DNA of 64,000 nt from Cryptomeria japonica (taxonomy: Eukaryota; Streptophyta; Pinopsida; Cupressales; Cupressaceae): contig NC_081413.1 in assembly GCF_030272615.1 (NCBI RefSeq), positions 554,799,136 to 554,863,135 on the forward strand. Reading direction: 5' to 3'. Positions 36,137 through 48,239 of the stretch are shown piece after piece. The notes below the pieces were generated by a model, which ran no database searches, was not told the DNA's origin, and saw only the letters and a list, made by a program, of their open reading frames with translations. The first letter of the stretch is position 1, and every line of letters begins with the position of its first letter. The position numbers and the translations under genes were made by a program.

Positions 36137-37567
36137 TTAAAATTTAATAGTGGCCTTAAGGATCTGGAAGTTTTTCTTAGCAATCCTCTTCACAGTAAGC
36201 TCTATCCTATCTACTTTGTTGACTAGATTGTTCAAGTTAGTATCCAGACCCTTAGCATCTTTGTTCCCTTCCAGATCCTTCACCTTCTTTTCCATTTCCA
36301 AAATTTTACTAACCATAGCCTCAATTGCTTCAACCTTGTTAATAGAAACCATTAATTCTTTTAAGTTTTCAGAGAGAGGCTTCTCACCCATAGTATCCTT
36401 TTTTATCGCATTGAGGTCAGTCTTCAAGTCACTAATCTCTTTCGCCATTTTGCTAATGACCTCATAAAAACCCTTGATGTTGTCATTACCAATGTCACCA
36501 TGACAGTCATCTTGATTTCCCATGTTATTCTCCTAACCCTCATTCTGCATTCTCTGTGTGTTTAGGTTCTCCCCATGATCACCATCCAGCATTTCATCTA
36601 CCTCACCCTTCTTATTATCAGTTTTTTTAACCTCAGTATCCTAATCAGAAGAAATAATAATCTTCCTTTTCACCTTGTTTATCCCCTTATGGGTCTTCTT
36701 GGTCCTTTGGGTTTTCTTACCCACATCCTTTCTCTTCTTGCTTTTTATGAATTTATCATCAAAAGACTCGTCCTCAGAGTCTGCAAGGTCAGAATCCACA
36801 ATAGTCCCCTTTCTCTTTCCCTTGGTCTCCCCCTTGTTGCTGAAATCCTCAGACTCACCTTTAGTTTCAAAGTAGAGATTGAACCCACTATTCTCACTTT
36901 CAGTATCATCATCCCTAATTTGTTTACCTTTACCAATGGGTTTATTAATAGTTTTCCCCTTCAACATCTTATAAACTAAAACCATTAAACCCTAGTGGAG
37001 GGCATGGTCTCTTTGAGAGTCTTTCTAAACTTCTCTAATACTATGATCCATAGAGAAAGCAAGATAGTAAGGCAGACTGACCTTGTCACCATGATGAAAG
37101 TGATTGAGTGGTACAAAATGATGCCCATAAGCCCTTGTGAATCTCTTGTCTAGAGGAAGGTAGTTGATGGTGGCAAACAACACAAACCTCCACGACCTGC
37201 AAATACTCTTAGGGGAATGGTAAGGATTATCCACCTTCACCAATTTCCTTTTTTCTCCATTAGTGATAGGAAACCTATCCACAGCCTTGTCAGACACACT
37301 TCGATCTCTATAAAATTTAATACCTTCTTTAACCATACCCGTAGCTTCAGCAATGACATCTTCATCCACCTTCTTCATCTAGGTACCAACAAGAACCTTA
37401 CAATTCTTCCAGTTTTTTATGAAATGCTTAGTGACAATATGGTATTTGCCGCAAAGCCTTTCCATAAAAACACTCAAGCCTCCCTCTTGAAGAATCTCCC
37501 AGACTTCATTGTTTTTCTTCCATTCCAAGCAAGAAGCCGGTTGAAACCTCTTTTTATTACCTCCCAT
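36137..37567 (-). pseudogene. Unrecognised LINE-borne protein (copy B), uninterrupted by an LTR
   Basis: The likely start is the ATG at 37567 (MGGNKKRF), also present in copy A; the frame is open upstream to the RNase H stop at 37775. All segments are in one frame, about 476 codons, broken by stops at about 37379, 37025, 36641 and twice in 36524-36640. Parts: a conserved N-terminal block (EWKKNNEVWEILQEGG, FMERLCG, HFIKNWKN); a core with GIKFYRDRSVSDKA, ICRSWRFVLFATINY, RFTRAYGHHFVPLNHFHHG and LPYYLAFSMDHSI; an acidic/basic Ser-rich linker (DSDLADSEDESFDD); and a C-terminal coiled coil (EISDLKTDLNAIKKD ... NFQILKA). Two copies conserved in the same order argue for a real protein. Function unknown; a resemblance to plant transposon-associated domains needs profile search. 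Confidence 0.7.
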
Positions 37568-37774
37568 ATTACCCTTAATTTCACAATTCTTCCTTATCTC
37601 AGCTCTGTTATTTCCTATGTGATCTCTGTGAAGAAACTTAACAATTTTTTTGTTGTTATGAAAAATCACCCAGAATCCGTACAAAGTAAATATGATATAA
37701 CTAATAATAAAACAAGCCTCATCACCATAGTGAACAATCATAGAAAAATGAAGAAAAGGCATTAGAAATTGTGA

Positions 37775-38212
37775 TTAGAAAAGACGTTGCTTCATATGGA
37801 TACAGTCCATTTCAATCAAAGATTTCACCTCACACTTGAGATTACTCTCACCATAAAGGGAAATGATTTTGTCAGAGCGGCAAGCCAGGTTGGCAGCCCA
37901 ATCAGCATACTTGTTGACTTCTCTATATACATGTGTGAAAATACACATTTCATAAGTTTCACTAATTTCCATCACAGTTTTGATGGGATTGTGTATAGAC
38001 CAAGAGGGAGGGAAAACATTATTCAAGTAATTAATAATGTTCAAAGAATCACCTTCAACCCAAAATTTAGTGCAATTGGAATCCTTAGCAAGAACCAACC
38101 CATGATAAGCAGCAATGGCCTCAGCTACATGGCTGGGTCGATTACCTATAGGAATACATTTGATAGCTTTGCATATTCCCCCTTCATCCCTTAAAACCAC
38201 TCCACACCCTAC
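37775..38212 (-). pseudogene. LINE RNase H domain, C-terminal part (copy B)
   Basis: Reads GCGVVLRDEGG at the truncated 5' end, then HVAEAIAAYHGLVLAKD (AEA-A motif of RNase H), FWVEGDSLNIINYLN (the E/D motif), HVYREVNKYADWAANLA (H-REVN-AD motif) and ends KQRLF at the TAA at 37775-37777. This is the RVT_3-type RNase H at the end of plant LINE ORF2. The N-terminal strand with the first catalytic Asp is missing because of 5' truncation. The frame is the same as that of the gene downstream, with about 70 codons between the two. Confidence 0.85.
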
Positions 38213-39636
38213 ATATTAATGTTATGTGTTAAAGTATATCATTAAGTGATTAATTGAAGAACCAACATTTCTCTCTACTATAATTCAGTAAAGGTGATCA
38301 TTTTATAGGTAGATATCTTGAATATTAACCATGTGTGAGTGTGTACCTTATGTGTGTATATCTTTTTGTATATATATTCATTCATAAAGGATAGTTGCCC
38401 AGATTATCTTAAAGGATTGCATTACAACAATAATGGTAAAAGTAACTTGAGTATGTAAATAGATTTATGATTTAAATGTTGGTGTGCACTCTCTAACACA
38501 TCCAAGACACTGATCCCAGGTGTTGTGTAGTGGCTACTCCCTTTAGAGTGAGTAATGTTGATTGCCTCATGATAAGGATTTTGGTGAATTGGTTATTTTG
38601 ATTTGATTTATTTTTGTGATGTTGTTAGTTTGATTTTTTTGGATCTCTTTGCTTTAGGATTGACCACTAAATTCTTCTTTCAATTTTCTCTCTTTTATGA
38701 TTTAATGTTGTATTTAATGATTCTCTCCTTTTATATTTTCTCCTTGTTGTCCATACTTGTCATTTTGTTTGTCGAGTTGTGGGCCCTCGTTCTATGTCAG
38801 TGATTGTTCTATCATGTTTATCTTAAACCTCTTCTAGTGTGTGCAAGGGAGGACACCGCAAAGAAGTGCACTATCCCTAGAGAACAATTGGATAATAATG
38901 ACATTAGTAGAATATGAAATATGTTGCTAAGAAGTTATTTATTGGAATTTTATAGATTTCATGAAATATTTATTAAAAGTGCAGTAGATTGGAAGAATTA
39001 TGAAACATGAAGTAGATAAAGCAAAGGAAACTATTGATTTCATTTCCTCATTGAACGTCTATGTCTTTATATCATGCAAGTGAATGAATTAGAGTTCCTT
39101 TGAATAATTAATTTTATGATATCTATGTAAAGGTTTGAGCAATAATAGCATAGAAGAAGTGTGGTAGAGGCTGAGTAGCTTGAATTCTGCAAATCTTTCT
39201 TTCTTTTCAGAATTATAGAACCTAGAACCCTGACAGTTGTGAGAAATTCTTGATTTTATTCGCTCATGAAGGAAGTTTGTGCAAATTGCCTCATTTAGAG
39301 TATGGCATGTGGCCTCTTAAGGATGCACCTATGTGTGAAGTAATGTGTATAATGTATGCTTGTCTTTTTAATTTCTTTCAACTAGAGGTTAAAGAAGTAT
39401 TTCCATGCTTGAATAGCACAATTTATTGCAACTCTTGCTTATAGCTGCTAACTCGGATGCAAGAATTACAATTTTAGTCTTTCAAAGTTGGTTAAATAAA
39501 CTTCTCTTGAAGATATTTCAATGATTTGTCATGCTTATCATAACCAGTAAGAGTTTCTTTGACTTGTTTTATCTCTTATGTAACATATTTACTTGGATAA
39601 GTAAAGTGTAGAAAGAAATTTTTTTTGTAATCGAGT

Positions 39637-39651
39637 ATAAGGGGGAGAGGA
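39637..39651 (+). promoter_or_regulatory. LARD polypurine tract
   Basis: ATAAGGGGGAGAGGA directly before the 3' LTR. Confidence 0.75.
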
Positions 39652-42600
39652 TGTAGTGTCCCTCCTAGACTTACATTTTGATTCATGGTTCAATAGACTT
39701 ATGATGATGGTTATGACTTGATTCATATGCAATAGACATTTATGATGCTTTTATGGATATATGATATATTGATGACTTTTGATGATCTATGTGATGGATG
39801 ACATGTTATGATTACTCGATAGATGATATTCTTGATGGCTTATATGTATTCGATATTCTTATACGATTTATATGATTTTATGATATATGATGATGATACT
39901 AACCCTACTTCATGATGATGATTTTATAGGATGTGTTTGTATTGGGTGCCTGTCTTCATGAAAGGGACGATGCCTTATCACTCATTGAGAGCATGATAAG
40001 GTGTTGTGATTCTCTTTCACTTGCCTGCTACTATGATTTTGTATATATATATATTCTTTTGTGTTTATCAGTGGATGCAGGATTGCAAGTACCGGACATC
40101 AACTCCACCTCGTCTCACAGTTCTGAGCATTTCCTAAACCCAAGTTAGTTGTCGGAGATGACTTGGTTTTCCCTCACCTACTTATGGTCTAGTATGTTCA
40201 CCTTGTCAGTTTTGACAGGTGTAAGTGATGTCTAGTCCCGAGTCGATATCTTGTTCTGCCTATGTGTGGTTGGTCATGTGTGTGCATATGATTTATTATG
40301 GATTGGATTAATTATCCTATGGTTGGATAATGTTTGTTTAATTAACGAATTAATGTTTATTAAATTAATTATTTAATGTTGTGTAATAGTTAATAAGTTA
40401 TAATTAATTAACGGATATTTGATTTATTGCTATTGAATTATTAATGTTTGATTTATTAATTAATTGGTTTTATTTTGGATTTATTTGATTGATATTTAAT
40501 TAATTGATTTATTGAGTATTGTTTTATTTAATTAATTTTATCCTTTTCATTTTATTTATTGTTGATTGATTTATTTTAGATATAGTCGTTAAGTTGATTT
40601 TGATTAATTAATAATTACAAAAGTATAAAGCCTATTTCTATTTCTACACCCTTAAAAAGTAATCATATTATTATTTTGCTTTTACTGTGCATGGGAGGTG
40701 TAAAAATAAAATAAATCTATTTTTACCTACCCTCTTATTTGATTGGGTGAAATTGAAATTGTTGGTAGGAAATATATTAAATATTCTACCTTGGAACTAT
40801 ACAAGGTAGGTAGGAAATATTGTTTTATGAATTTTTTTGATTGGTTGAGAGTTTTTCCGGGAAATATTTTTATTTGGGGGTTACCAGTAGGAACTATTTT
40901 GGATTTTGGATTTGTGTTTTGATTTGGATTGAAGATTTTGGAGTGGTTTTGGATTCAAAATTTCTTCCTCTTCGATTCAACTCTTTTGGATTGCAATTTG
41001 AAGGTCGATGGATTTTTAATGTTTACATTCATGTTTCTAGAGAATGCTTCCTTCCTGAGAAAATATGGTTGTCATGTGTGCAACTTAAATATTGATCGGG
41101 GATTAGATTATTTTGGTTTGATAAGGGGATGGTTATCTTTGTATGGAAATATTGATTCTCTTCTATGGTTTGTTATTGTGAATTTTCTCTATGGAATTCT
41201 CCTGAGTGTGTTTTCCGGAAATGTTATTTATCTGAAATGTTGTTAAAATAAAAAAAAATGGATCCCATGCATATGTATGATGATGTTTCCAATGTGTTTT
41301 AAGAGTGTTTTGGATATCTATTTATGTATTGTTCTCTTGTGAACTCCTGGTTGAGATAGGAGTTGTTTTCTTTGATTTGAGTGTGTCGGTTGCATTGTAA
41401 GAGCTCCTAAAGCTCACAGTGAGTGTCCATGTCATGGTTAGGAATTTTTAATCTTGTTGTTGGATTATTGGAGTGTTTGGAAGTGTTCTGGTTCAATTAT
41501 TTTTTCCTATGAAGACATTAGGTGCTCTCCTTTGCTCTTTGAATCTAAAATGTAATTTTAGCCAAAACACTTACCCACTGAGTTGAAAACTCTTTCTTGA
41601 GAGTTGCATTTGATGCATAATCCATTTTTACACCCCTTTCAATTCTTATCTAGCTTCCAGGTCATGCCCTTGGGGTCATTTTTGCCTTTTGAGTCAATCT
41701 GGGCAGCTACTTTACCTTCAGAATCCCTCAAACTTGTGGTTTTGCACACTTTACCAGAAACACCACCAAATCAACCAAAACACCACAATAGATAGTAGGA
41801 ATGCCATGGTTTGGACCCTAAGAGCAAACAAACTGACCAAAAGAGCTACCCTACAGATTGAGAATGTTGACCTGCACACCCAAAACGCTGACCAATGGAC
41901 CAAAAACTCTATGAAATCAACCAAAAAGTTATGCTATGTCCCAAAAATGCTACCCTACAAACTAGGAATGCCACTGTCCATACCAAGAGAGCTAAACTAC
42001 TCCAGAAGGCCAAGAAAGGTTAATTTTAGTGTTGTAAACTCCTATTATGGATGGTGTGAGTTCCCAGAGGCATGTAAAGTCTGTGTTGAGCAAGTTTAAT
42101 TGGTTCATGATGTTATTTTATTTTTCATGATGTATCTTGTGTCCGGTAGGTGGGATCATGCCCTACCGTTGAGGAATTTTCTTATGCAGAAGTTTCTCTA
42201 GCAAGAGGTTGTTGCCTTGTTGTTTGAGGGTTGATTATATGGCTCCAATGAGATTTTTTTTACCTTGTTGTTGAGTGTTTTCAGTACTTTATTATGTTCT
42301 TATTTTTCATGTTATTTCTTTGCTACTATTCCTATGAGGCATTGGTGAAGGCCCTATGCTTGTGATGGTTCATATGTATGCTCTATGTGTAGTACACTCT
42401 CAGTGATGTTATGTGATCTTGAAGGCCTTCTTGTGAACATTCTTTCATGTTTTGTGATGTCATTTTATGTGTTACCTTATGGCTTGGAAAAATATTAGGA
42501 GGAGTGGGCTTCCTTGTGATGACCAGGGTCGCGTGAGCTAGGTTGCTTGGTACCTAGACCGTTAGGAAACAATGGGAGGTTTCCTCTTTGTAATTCAGTG

Positions 42601-44657
42601 ATAACATGTAATAACTGATTGGGTTTGGGTTTCACCTAATAAGATAATTCTATTTGGTTGGGACATATGAGATGGAAAGTCAATCTCCCTTCTACTCACA
42701 TAGGTTGAGATGGCTCCACATGTGTGTTGATGGATTGTGTTCACCCTTCTTTTGTGAGGGTGGCTTTTATGACTATTATGAGTATGGATTGCTCTTCTTT
42801 GTGAGGATAGAATACATGTCTACTATGGGTGCATATTTACCTTCTTTGTGAGGGTAGCATGTAGGATTGTGGCTATTACAGATGGCCATATTCCTTTTTA
42901 TATGAGGACAACATGTGATGACACTCCATTCCTACATATGACCATGTCCATATGCCATGATTTTATTGTATGCCTCTGGGAGAGTCTATTGTTGATTTCA
43001 GCCTTGTGTTATCATGTGATTATTATTATTTTGGGTTCATTATGTGCTATGTTGAGCCCCATGGTTGTTAGGTGTCATCCTAGGTCATGAGTGAGTGTTG
43101 GAACCCCATGTCATCTCCTAGCACAGGGGGGTGGTTCCTATTTGGTTCCACATGGTCGGGTGGTTTGATACCTTTTTCCATTGGGATGATCTTCTTTGGA
43201 TGTTGCATGCATGGACTTGGATTTCTATTATCTCTTCATGTAGATGTAAATTGGAACATAATCTATGTAATTATGATTTTTATCATGCGCTATGTAACTC
43301 AAAAGGATGTAATTGTAAAGGAAGTCATGTAACCAATATTTTGAAATATGTGTAATGAGACATACAAGATTGATTTCTAAATGAGATATATAGGATAAGA
43401 TTATTATAGATGGATATTCATGATGAGTGTAATTTACAGCTAGCGGGAATTAAATAATTGCAATGATTGTGTATATCTTGTGGGTGGCAGTGAATATAAT
43501 AATGATCATGTATCCCTTGATTTGAAGGATGTTAATCCTTAGTGTTAATTACTCTTGGGATATGAAAATGAATGAGTAGTTATAGATTTTTATGGATTCA
43601 ATGATTCTCTATTATGTGTTTGAGTTATGGAGCTGATTTCTATACATTAGGGTTAATATTGTATCATGATGTTTTGCGAAGTTTGGACACAAAATATGTG
43701 CTCTTGTGACTCGTAATATTTTGTAATATGATGTTGGGAAGATTATTACTTTGGAATGTATTAAGATAATGTTATTCCATGTGATCTATATTGTGGAAGT
43801 GTTCCTTAGGAATAGGTTTGAGTTATATTATTTATGTGTGAGTCTTGGTGGTATCATGTGTAAGAAGGGTTATTACTTGTTGTTATGATTTGTACATAAG
43901 CATGTGATTAGTAATCTTGATGTGATGATATGTACCTTTAAGAAATGATCTAGTTTCACTTATAGATTTAGATATGTGGTTTCATTGCAAGTTAGATGAC
44001 TCTTGTGAGAATGTGAATGAGAAGCATTGTTAGTGTCATAAATGATCTTAGAGATTGAAGTAGAATGGAAATTGTAATAGTGTGTTGTTGGCTTTTCATA
44101 TGGTATGTGTTAAGAGATTCTATTATGTATGGATTAGATGGAAATAATATAGGTATCTTAGGTGGCATCACGCACCTAGATTAGTTAAGCATGATCTCAT
44201 ACTTCATGTACATGTATATGTTACTAATCATATTGTTAAGCATTGTGAATCTTATATTATGATCTAGTACTATCTTATGAAGGGATATGTGTTTGGATTC
44301 ATAATGAATAGAATGGATGTGTAATGATGGGGGATTCAGAACATTTGAATTGGTGCTCTAAAATAAAATTAGTCTATAGGATGATACTCTTGAAAGTGGT
44401 GACATTGAGATACCCTAGGGGAAAAGATGATGTGATGTATTATTTCGCTTGCATAGTTGTGCTATGATGTTCTATGCTTTGTTGTAATTAGAAAAAGATG
44501 TAATTTTTAATGATGAATTTAGTAGATGATGTATTTGATATGCATTAGATGGATGTTATAGATGTATGTGTTGTTTAGTATATGAGATTTAAAAAAAAAA
44601 TCTCTATTTGTAGTTAGATTAGGTGTATTTATCTAGGGTATTTTGATGGGCATTACA
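39652..44657 (+). repeat. LARD 3' LTR (5006 bp, intact)
   Basis: Starts TGTAGTGTCCC, ends GGGCATTACA, followed by the TGAAT duplication (44658-44662). It has no insertion and so documents the empty sites of the LINE, E2 and the solo LTR in the 5' LTR. Noncoding. The 42848-43090 frame has a counterpart at 31564-31806, but this is expected from LTR identity. Confidence 0.9.
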
Positions 44658-44662
44658 TGAAT

Positions 44663-45280
44663 CACGTGTCCCTAACAACATCAATGTTGCCTAGTTTCAA
44701 GCCCTTATCAGAAACCTTGTTGCCCAACACCACCTTTTTTTCACCTCCAATGATGATCCCCTCGATGATGATCATAATAAACCATTGCACATTGAAGCTA
44801 TCATCCAAAGGCACAAGGTTAAATGGATCTTGATAGACGGTGGATCTGGACTCAATTTTTGTACATACAAGTTAATAAAACAACTAGGGCTTTATGAGGA
44901 GTTTGTTGACCCATTAGGTCAGATCACAATAAAAGCCTATGATGATGCAGAAAGAGTTTCCAAAGGAATGATCACTTTACCTCTTCAAGTGGGCCCTATG
45001 ATAATTTAAACAACTTGCCAAGTCTTGGATCTTGACCTCCCTTATAACATCCTTCTTGGTTGTCTATGGATTCATTTTGTTCAAGTTGTTCCCTCCACCT
45101 ATCATCAATGCCTTAAATTCCCCTTCAATGGCAGAGAGATCACTATCAAGGGTGATTCACAACCTTTTCAATATTGCAAATTTCTAGAGGGAAGCATCCA
45201 TACCACTGTCCACTTAATAGACCCACTCTACTTCCTCCATCTAATGCATCTAAAGTTGCCTCCACTTCATCCCAACTAGA
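44663..45280 (+). pseudogene. pol: E1 protease
   Basis: Immediately after the duplicated TGAAT the E1 frame resumes. The aspartic protease active site is readable as KWILIDGGSGLNFCTYKL (DGGS in place of the usual D-T/S-G) near 44820, followed by KAYDDAERVSKGMITLPLQV and the flap/C-terminal strand LDLDLPYNILLGCLWIH (ILLG-motif) near 45050. Stops at 45009 and 45280. It would mature the Gag-Pol polyprotein. Confidence 0.8.
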
Positions 45281-45289
45281 ACCCAAGGT

Positions 45290-46290
45290 CAAGATTGTAC
45301 ATGATGGTTGCAGAGAGTAAAAACTTGACGTTGTTCTTTATGTAGGAAAACTCCTATTATCTCCCAAATTAGTTGGCAAGCCCAAAGAAATAAAAAAGGA
45401 CCAGAAACCCATTGTGCAATGCAAATACACAACCTTCAAGCAATGGGGCTCACTTGATGAAGAAATTCTAGAGACAAACATTTCCTCTTGGTTGTATTGT
45501 GAAGAGGATGAAGAACCGACAAAGATTCCCAAGAAAATGTATCCAAAAGCATCAACTATAGTGGATAAGATGGGCGATAAAGGACATGGATTGGGACCGA
45601 AAGAGAAAGGAATCGAAGCACCAATAAATCCCATCTCATACAAGTATAATAGGGGCTTGGGTTATACTCCAATACCTAAGATCATTATCGCTAATTCCCC
45701 TTTAGACCCTTCTTTGGATGTCGAAGACTCTGACGAAGAGGAATTTCATGAAATGCCTTTTGAATACCAAGATGGCATCTTCTTTGACACCCATATCAAT
45801 ACCATTGCCCCCATAACCCCTTCCACCCCATATGAGTGGCAACTTGTCCATCCTAAGCTTATAAACTAGTACCAATGAGGAAAACCTATTTTGGATGTAT
45901 GTGTCGACGATAATGCTCTCACGACTCTCTTGACTATGCACAACTTGGAAGACTGCAACATAGTCCTTGGGATCCAATTGCATGGGGAAGGATACTTTGG
46001 TAGTCAGGTCAATACCCTTAGTCACAAAAAAGACAATAAAAAGAAAAATCTTGATTCCTTAGGTGAAAACCTTCCTGAGGCACCTATGGATGAGGAAAAA
46101 GTAAAAATAAAGTGTGTATCCTTAAACAAAAACCTGAATTAGGCACTTGAGGATGAGGGACTTGACCTCCCTACCATGGTTCCCCTGCCACAAGATATGT
46201 CATCCCTAATTATAGAGGAAATAGACACTATCAATGTGGGCACTGATGATACTCCTAAGAATGTGCTCATTGCTAAGTCTCTGTCAGATC
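45290..46290 (+). pseudogene. pol: E1 spacer between protease and RT with a G-patch-like repeat
   Basis: The frame 45414-45869 contains MGDKGHGLGPKEKGI ... YKYNRGLGYTP, the doubled glycine pattern (GxGLGxxxxG ... GLGY) often seen between PR and RT in Tat elements and resembling a G-patch. It is followed by an acidic stretch (LDVEDSDEEEFHEMPFE). The rest to 46290 is decayed and acidic. Its role in the element is unknown. Confidence 0.6.
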
Positions 46291-47640
46291 AAAGAAAAAT
46301 AGAAATTCATCAATTTTCTCATAGAAACAAATATTAACTTTGTCTGGTTGTATGCTGACATGCCAAGCCTTGATCCAAACTTAGTAGTCCATAATCTTGT
46401 TGTTCGTCTAGATGCCAAACTTGTAAAGTAGAAATTGCACAAGATGCATCCACATATTGCACTCCTCGTCAAGGTAGAACTTCAAAAGATGTTGGATATT
46501 GTATTAATAAAACCAATAGATTACCCTAAGTGGGTGTCCAACATTGTCCATATTGGCAAAGCTACTGGGGGCATCTAAATTTGCACATATTTTTGAGGTT
46601 TGAATAAAGCATGCCCTAAGGATGATTTCCCTCTTCCCAATATAGACATGATCGTAGATCTCACAGTGGGACATGAAATGTTGTCACTTATGGATAGATT
46701 TTCTAGATACAATCAGATCACGATAGAAGAAGAGGATAAACACAAAATAGAATTCATAATGCCATGGGGCACCTTTTGTTATCAATTCATGCATTTTGGT
46801 CTCAAGAACACCTGAGCAACATATCAACGAGCAATGACAACAATCTTTCATGACCTCTTGCATAAAATCATGGAAGATTATGTGGGTGATTTCCTAGGAA
46901 AATCCAAGACAAGAGATGAATATATTCCTATCCTAAGGAAAAATTTTGAGAGATTGGAAAAGTATAAGCTGCACCTAAATCCTAAGAAGTGTATCTTTAG
47001 TGTTACATTTGGGAAATTTCTTAGTTTCATTGTTTCCAATAGAGGTGTAGAAGTTCATCCTGCAAAAGTGAAAGCCATCCTGGAAAGGCCTTCCCCGAAG
47101 ACCCTCAAACAACTATGCAACCTTCAAGGGAAGCTCCAATATATCAGACACTTCATTTCACAACTCACAGATAAGTGCCACCCGTTTGCACACTTACTAT
47201 GAAAGGATATTAAATTCAAATGGGGCTACTTGTGTCAAAAGGCTTTTGAGAAACTCAAGGAATACCTATCATCACCTCCAGTCCTTATACCTCCTATTTC
47301 AGGACAACCACTCCTTTTGTATATATCAAAAACCATAGTGCCACTAGGGGCATTACTGGCACAAACATATGATCAAGGAAAAGAACATGCTCTTTACTAC
47401 ATTAGTCAAACTTTAGTAGGGTATGAGCTCAATTATACCCCTATTGAAAGACCATGCTTGACACTTGTCTTTAGCACACAAAAACTTTGGCATTACATGC
47501 TTAACAACAAAATAAAATTGATTGCTAAAATTGAACCCCTCAAGTATCTCTTATCAAAGGTTGCTCTCACAGGAATAACTGCTAAATGGGTTGTGTTACT
47601 AAGTAAGTTTGACATCAAGTGTGTGGATAGAAAGTAAATC
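46291..47640 (+). pseudogene. pol: E1 reverse transcriptase with connected RNase H
   Basis: RT blocks: KACPKDDFPLPNIDMIVD (normally preceded by R-CxDYRxLN), LMDRFSRYNQITI, MPWGTFCYQFMHFGLKNT and the catalytic segment MEDYVGDFLGKS near 46875, where the usual YVDD is YVGD: the first catalytic Asp of the pair is Gly. Thumb and connection follow (HLNPKKCIFSV, LERPSPKTLKQLCNLQGKL), then the gypsy RNase H region (47230-47637; SGQPLLLYISKTIVPLGALL, ERPCLTLVFSTQKLWHYML). Stops at about 46815, 47202 and 47637; the N-terminal RT part (46300-46590) is also frameshifted. Inactive. Confidence 0.85.
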
Positions 47641-47754
47641 AAAGGACAAGTAATAGCGAACCAATTGGCAGATGCTCCGCTTCAAGGTGATCACCCCATC
47701 CCCATAAAATTTCTTAATGAGTCCATAATGACTATCACCACATCTTCCACATGG

Positions 47755-48102
47755 TAGTTATATTTTGATGGTTCTTGCATGCAGAACGGATCAGGGGAAA
47801 ACATATTATTTATCATGGGTCAAGGAGATTGTATTTGTAAATCATATAAGATAGCCTTTACATGCACCAATAACATTGCATAATATGAAGCACTAATCAT
47901 TGAACTTCATTTGGCCATTCAATGGAAGATATTAGAATTATATGTTTATGGTGATTCCCAACTTGTCATTAAACAGGTCAATGATGAGTATCAAATGAAA
48001 GATGAAAAGCTTCTTCCCTATCGTAGCATGGGAGAATACCTAAAGCAATACTTCACTGGAATCCAATTTGAGAAGATTCCACACAAAAAACAATAGGGTT
48101 GT
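47755..48102 (+). pseudogene. pol: E1 second (archaeal-type) RNase H
   Basis: After the gypsy RNase H there is another RNase H fold signature: YFDGSCMQNGSG (first Asp), then YEALIIELHLAI (Glu) and LYVYGDSQLVIKQVNDEY (second Asp). This extra aRNH between RT-RNase H and integrase is the hallmark of the Tat clade. Stops within it (about 47757 and 47881) and at 48096. Confidence 0.8.
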
Positions 48103-48239
48103 GGATGCAATGGTTACTATTGGTTCTCTCCTTTAGATGCCGACACATAGTCAAAAATGTGATTTTTTGGTCGAGCAACTCTTCATACCAGCATATGATC
48201 TACCTAATTCTGAAATGGTGTGTGTACTCATTGGTCCCG

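Larger units (their letters stand above)
35750..38214 (-). mobile_element. 5'-truncated LINE 'copy B': RNase H plus unrecognised 3' module
   Basis: Bounded by ATTAATGTT at 35741-35749 and 38215-38223 (AACATTAAT on the element strand). From 5' to 3' on the minus strand it holds the C-terminal part of an RNase H domain (38212-37775), an unrecognised gene in the same frame (37567-36137), a 3' untranslated region and the terminus TTAATCAA shared with copy A. Because one target duplication brackets both the RNase H and the new gene, they arrived as one unit. The element lies in the LARD internal domain. Confidence 0.8.
34139..39651 (+). other. LARD internal domain, noncoding
   Basis: 34153-35740 and 38224-39636 are AT-rich and show no sustained frame or known domain on either strand. 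The region is interrupted by LINE copy B. Together about 3.0 kb of native internal sequence. Confidence 0.65.
9060..44657 (+). mobile_element. Long-LTR noncoding retrotransposon ('LARD') carrying four nested insertions
   Basis: Direct repeats begin TGTAGTGTCCCTCC at 9060 and 39652 and end GGGCATTACA at 34138 and 44657. The whole is flanked by TGAAT duplications. The intact 3' LTR is 5006 bp; the 5' LTR is about 5.07 kb once its three insertions are removed. After removal of LINE copy B the internal domain is only about 3.0 kb and has no recognisable coding sequence. A decayed tRNA-iMet-type primer site (34141) and a polypurine tract (39637-39651) set the plus orientation. This is the layout of large retrotransposon derivatives, which must be moved by proteins supplied in trans; the partner is not identifiable here. 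LTR identity is about 95-96% by hand over the first 400 bp. Confidence 0.85.

Noticed and set aside
37775-38212. Host RNase H-like gene
   Set aside because: It is enclosed by the target duplication of LINE copy B and has the LINE-type C-terminal RNase H motifs with a truncated N-terminus.
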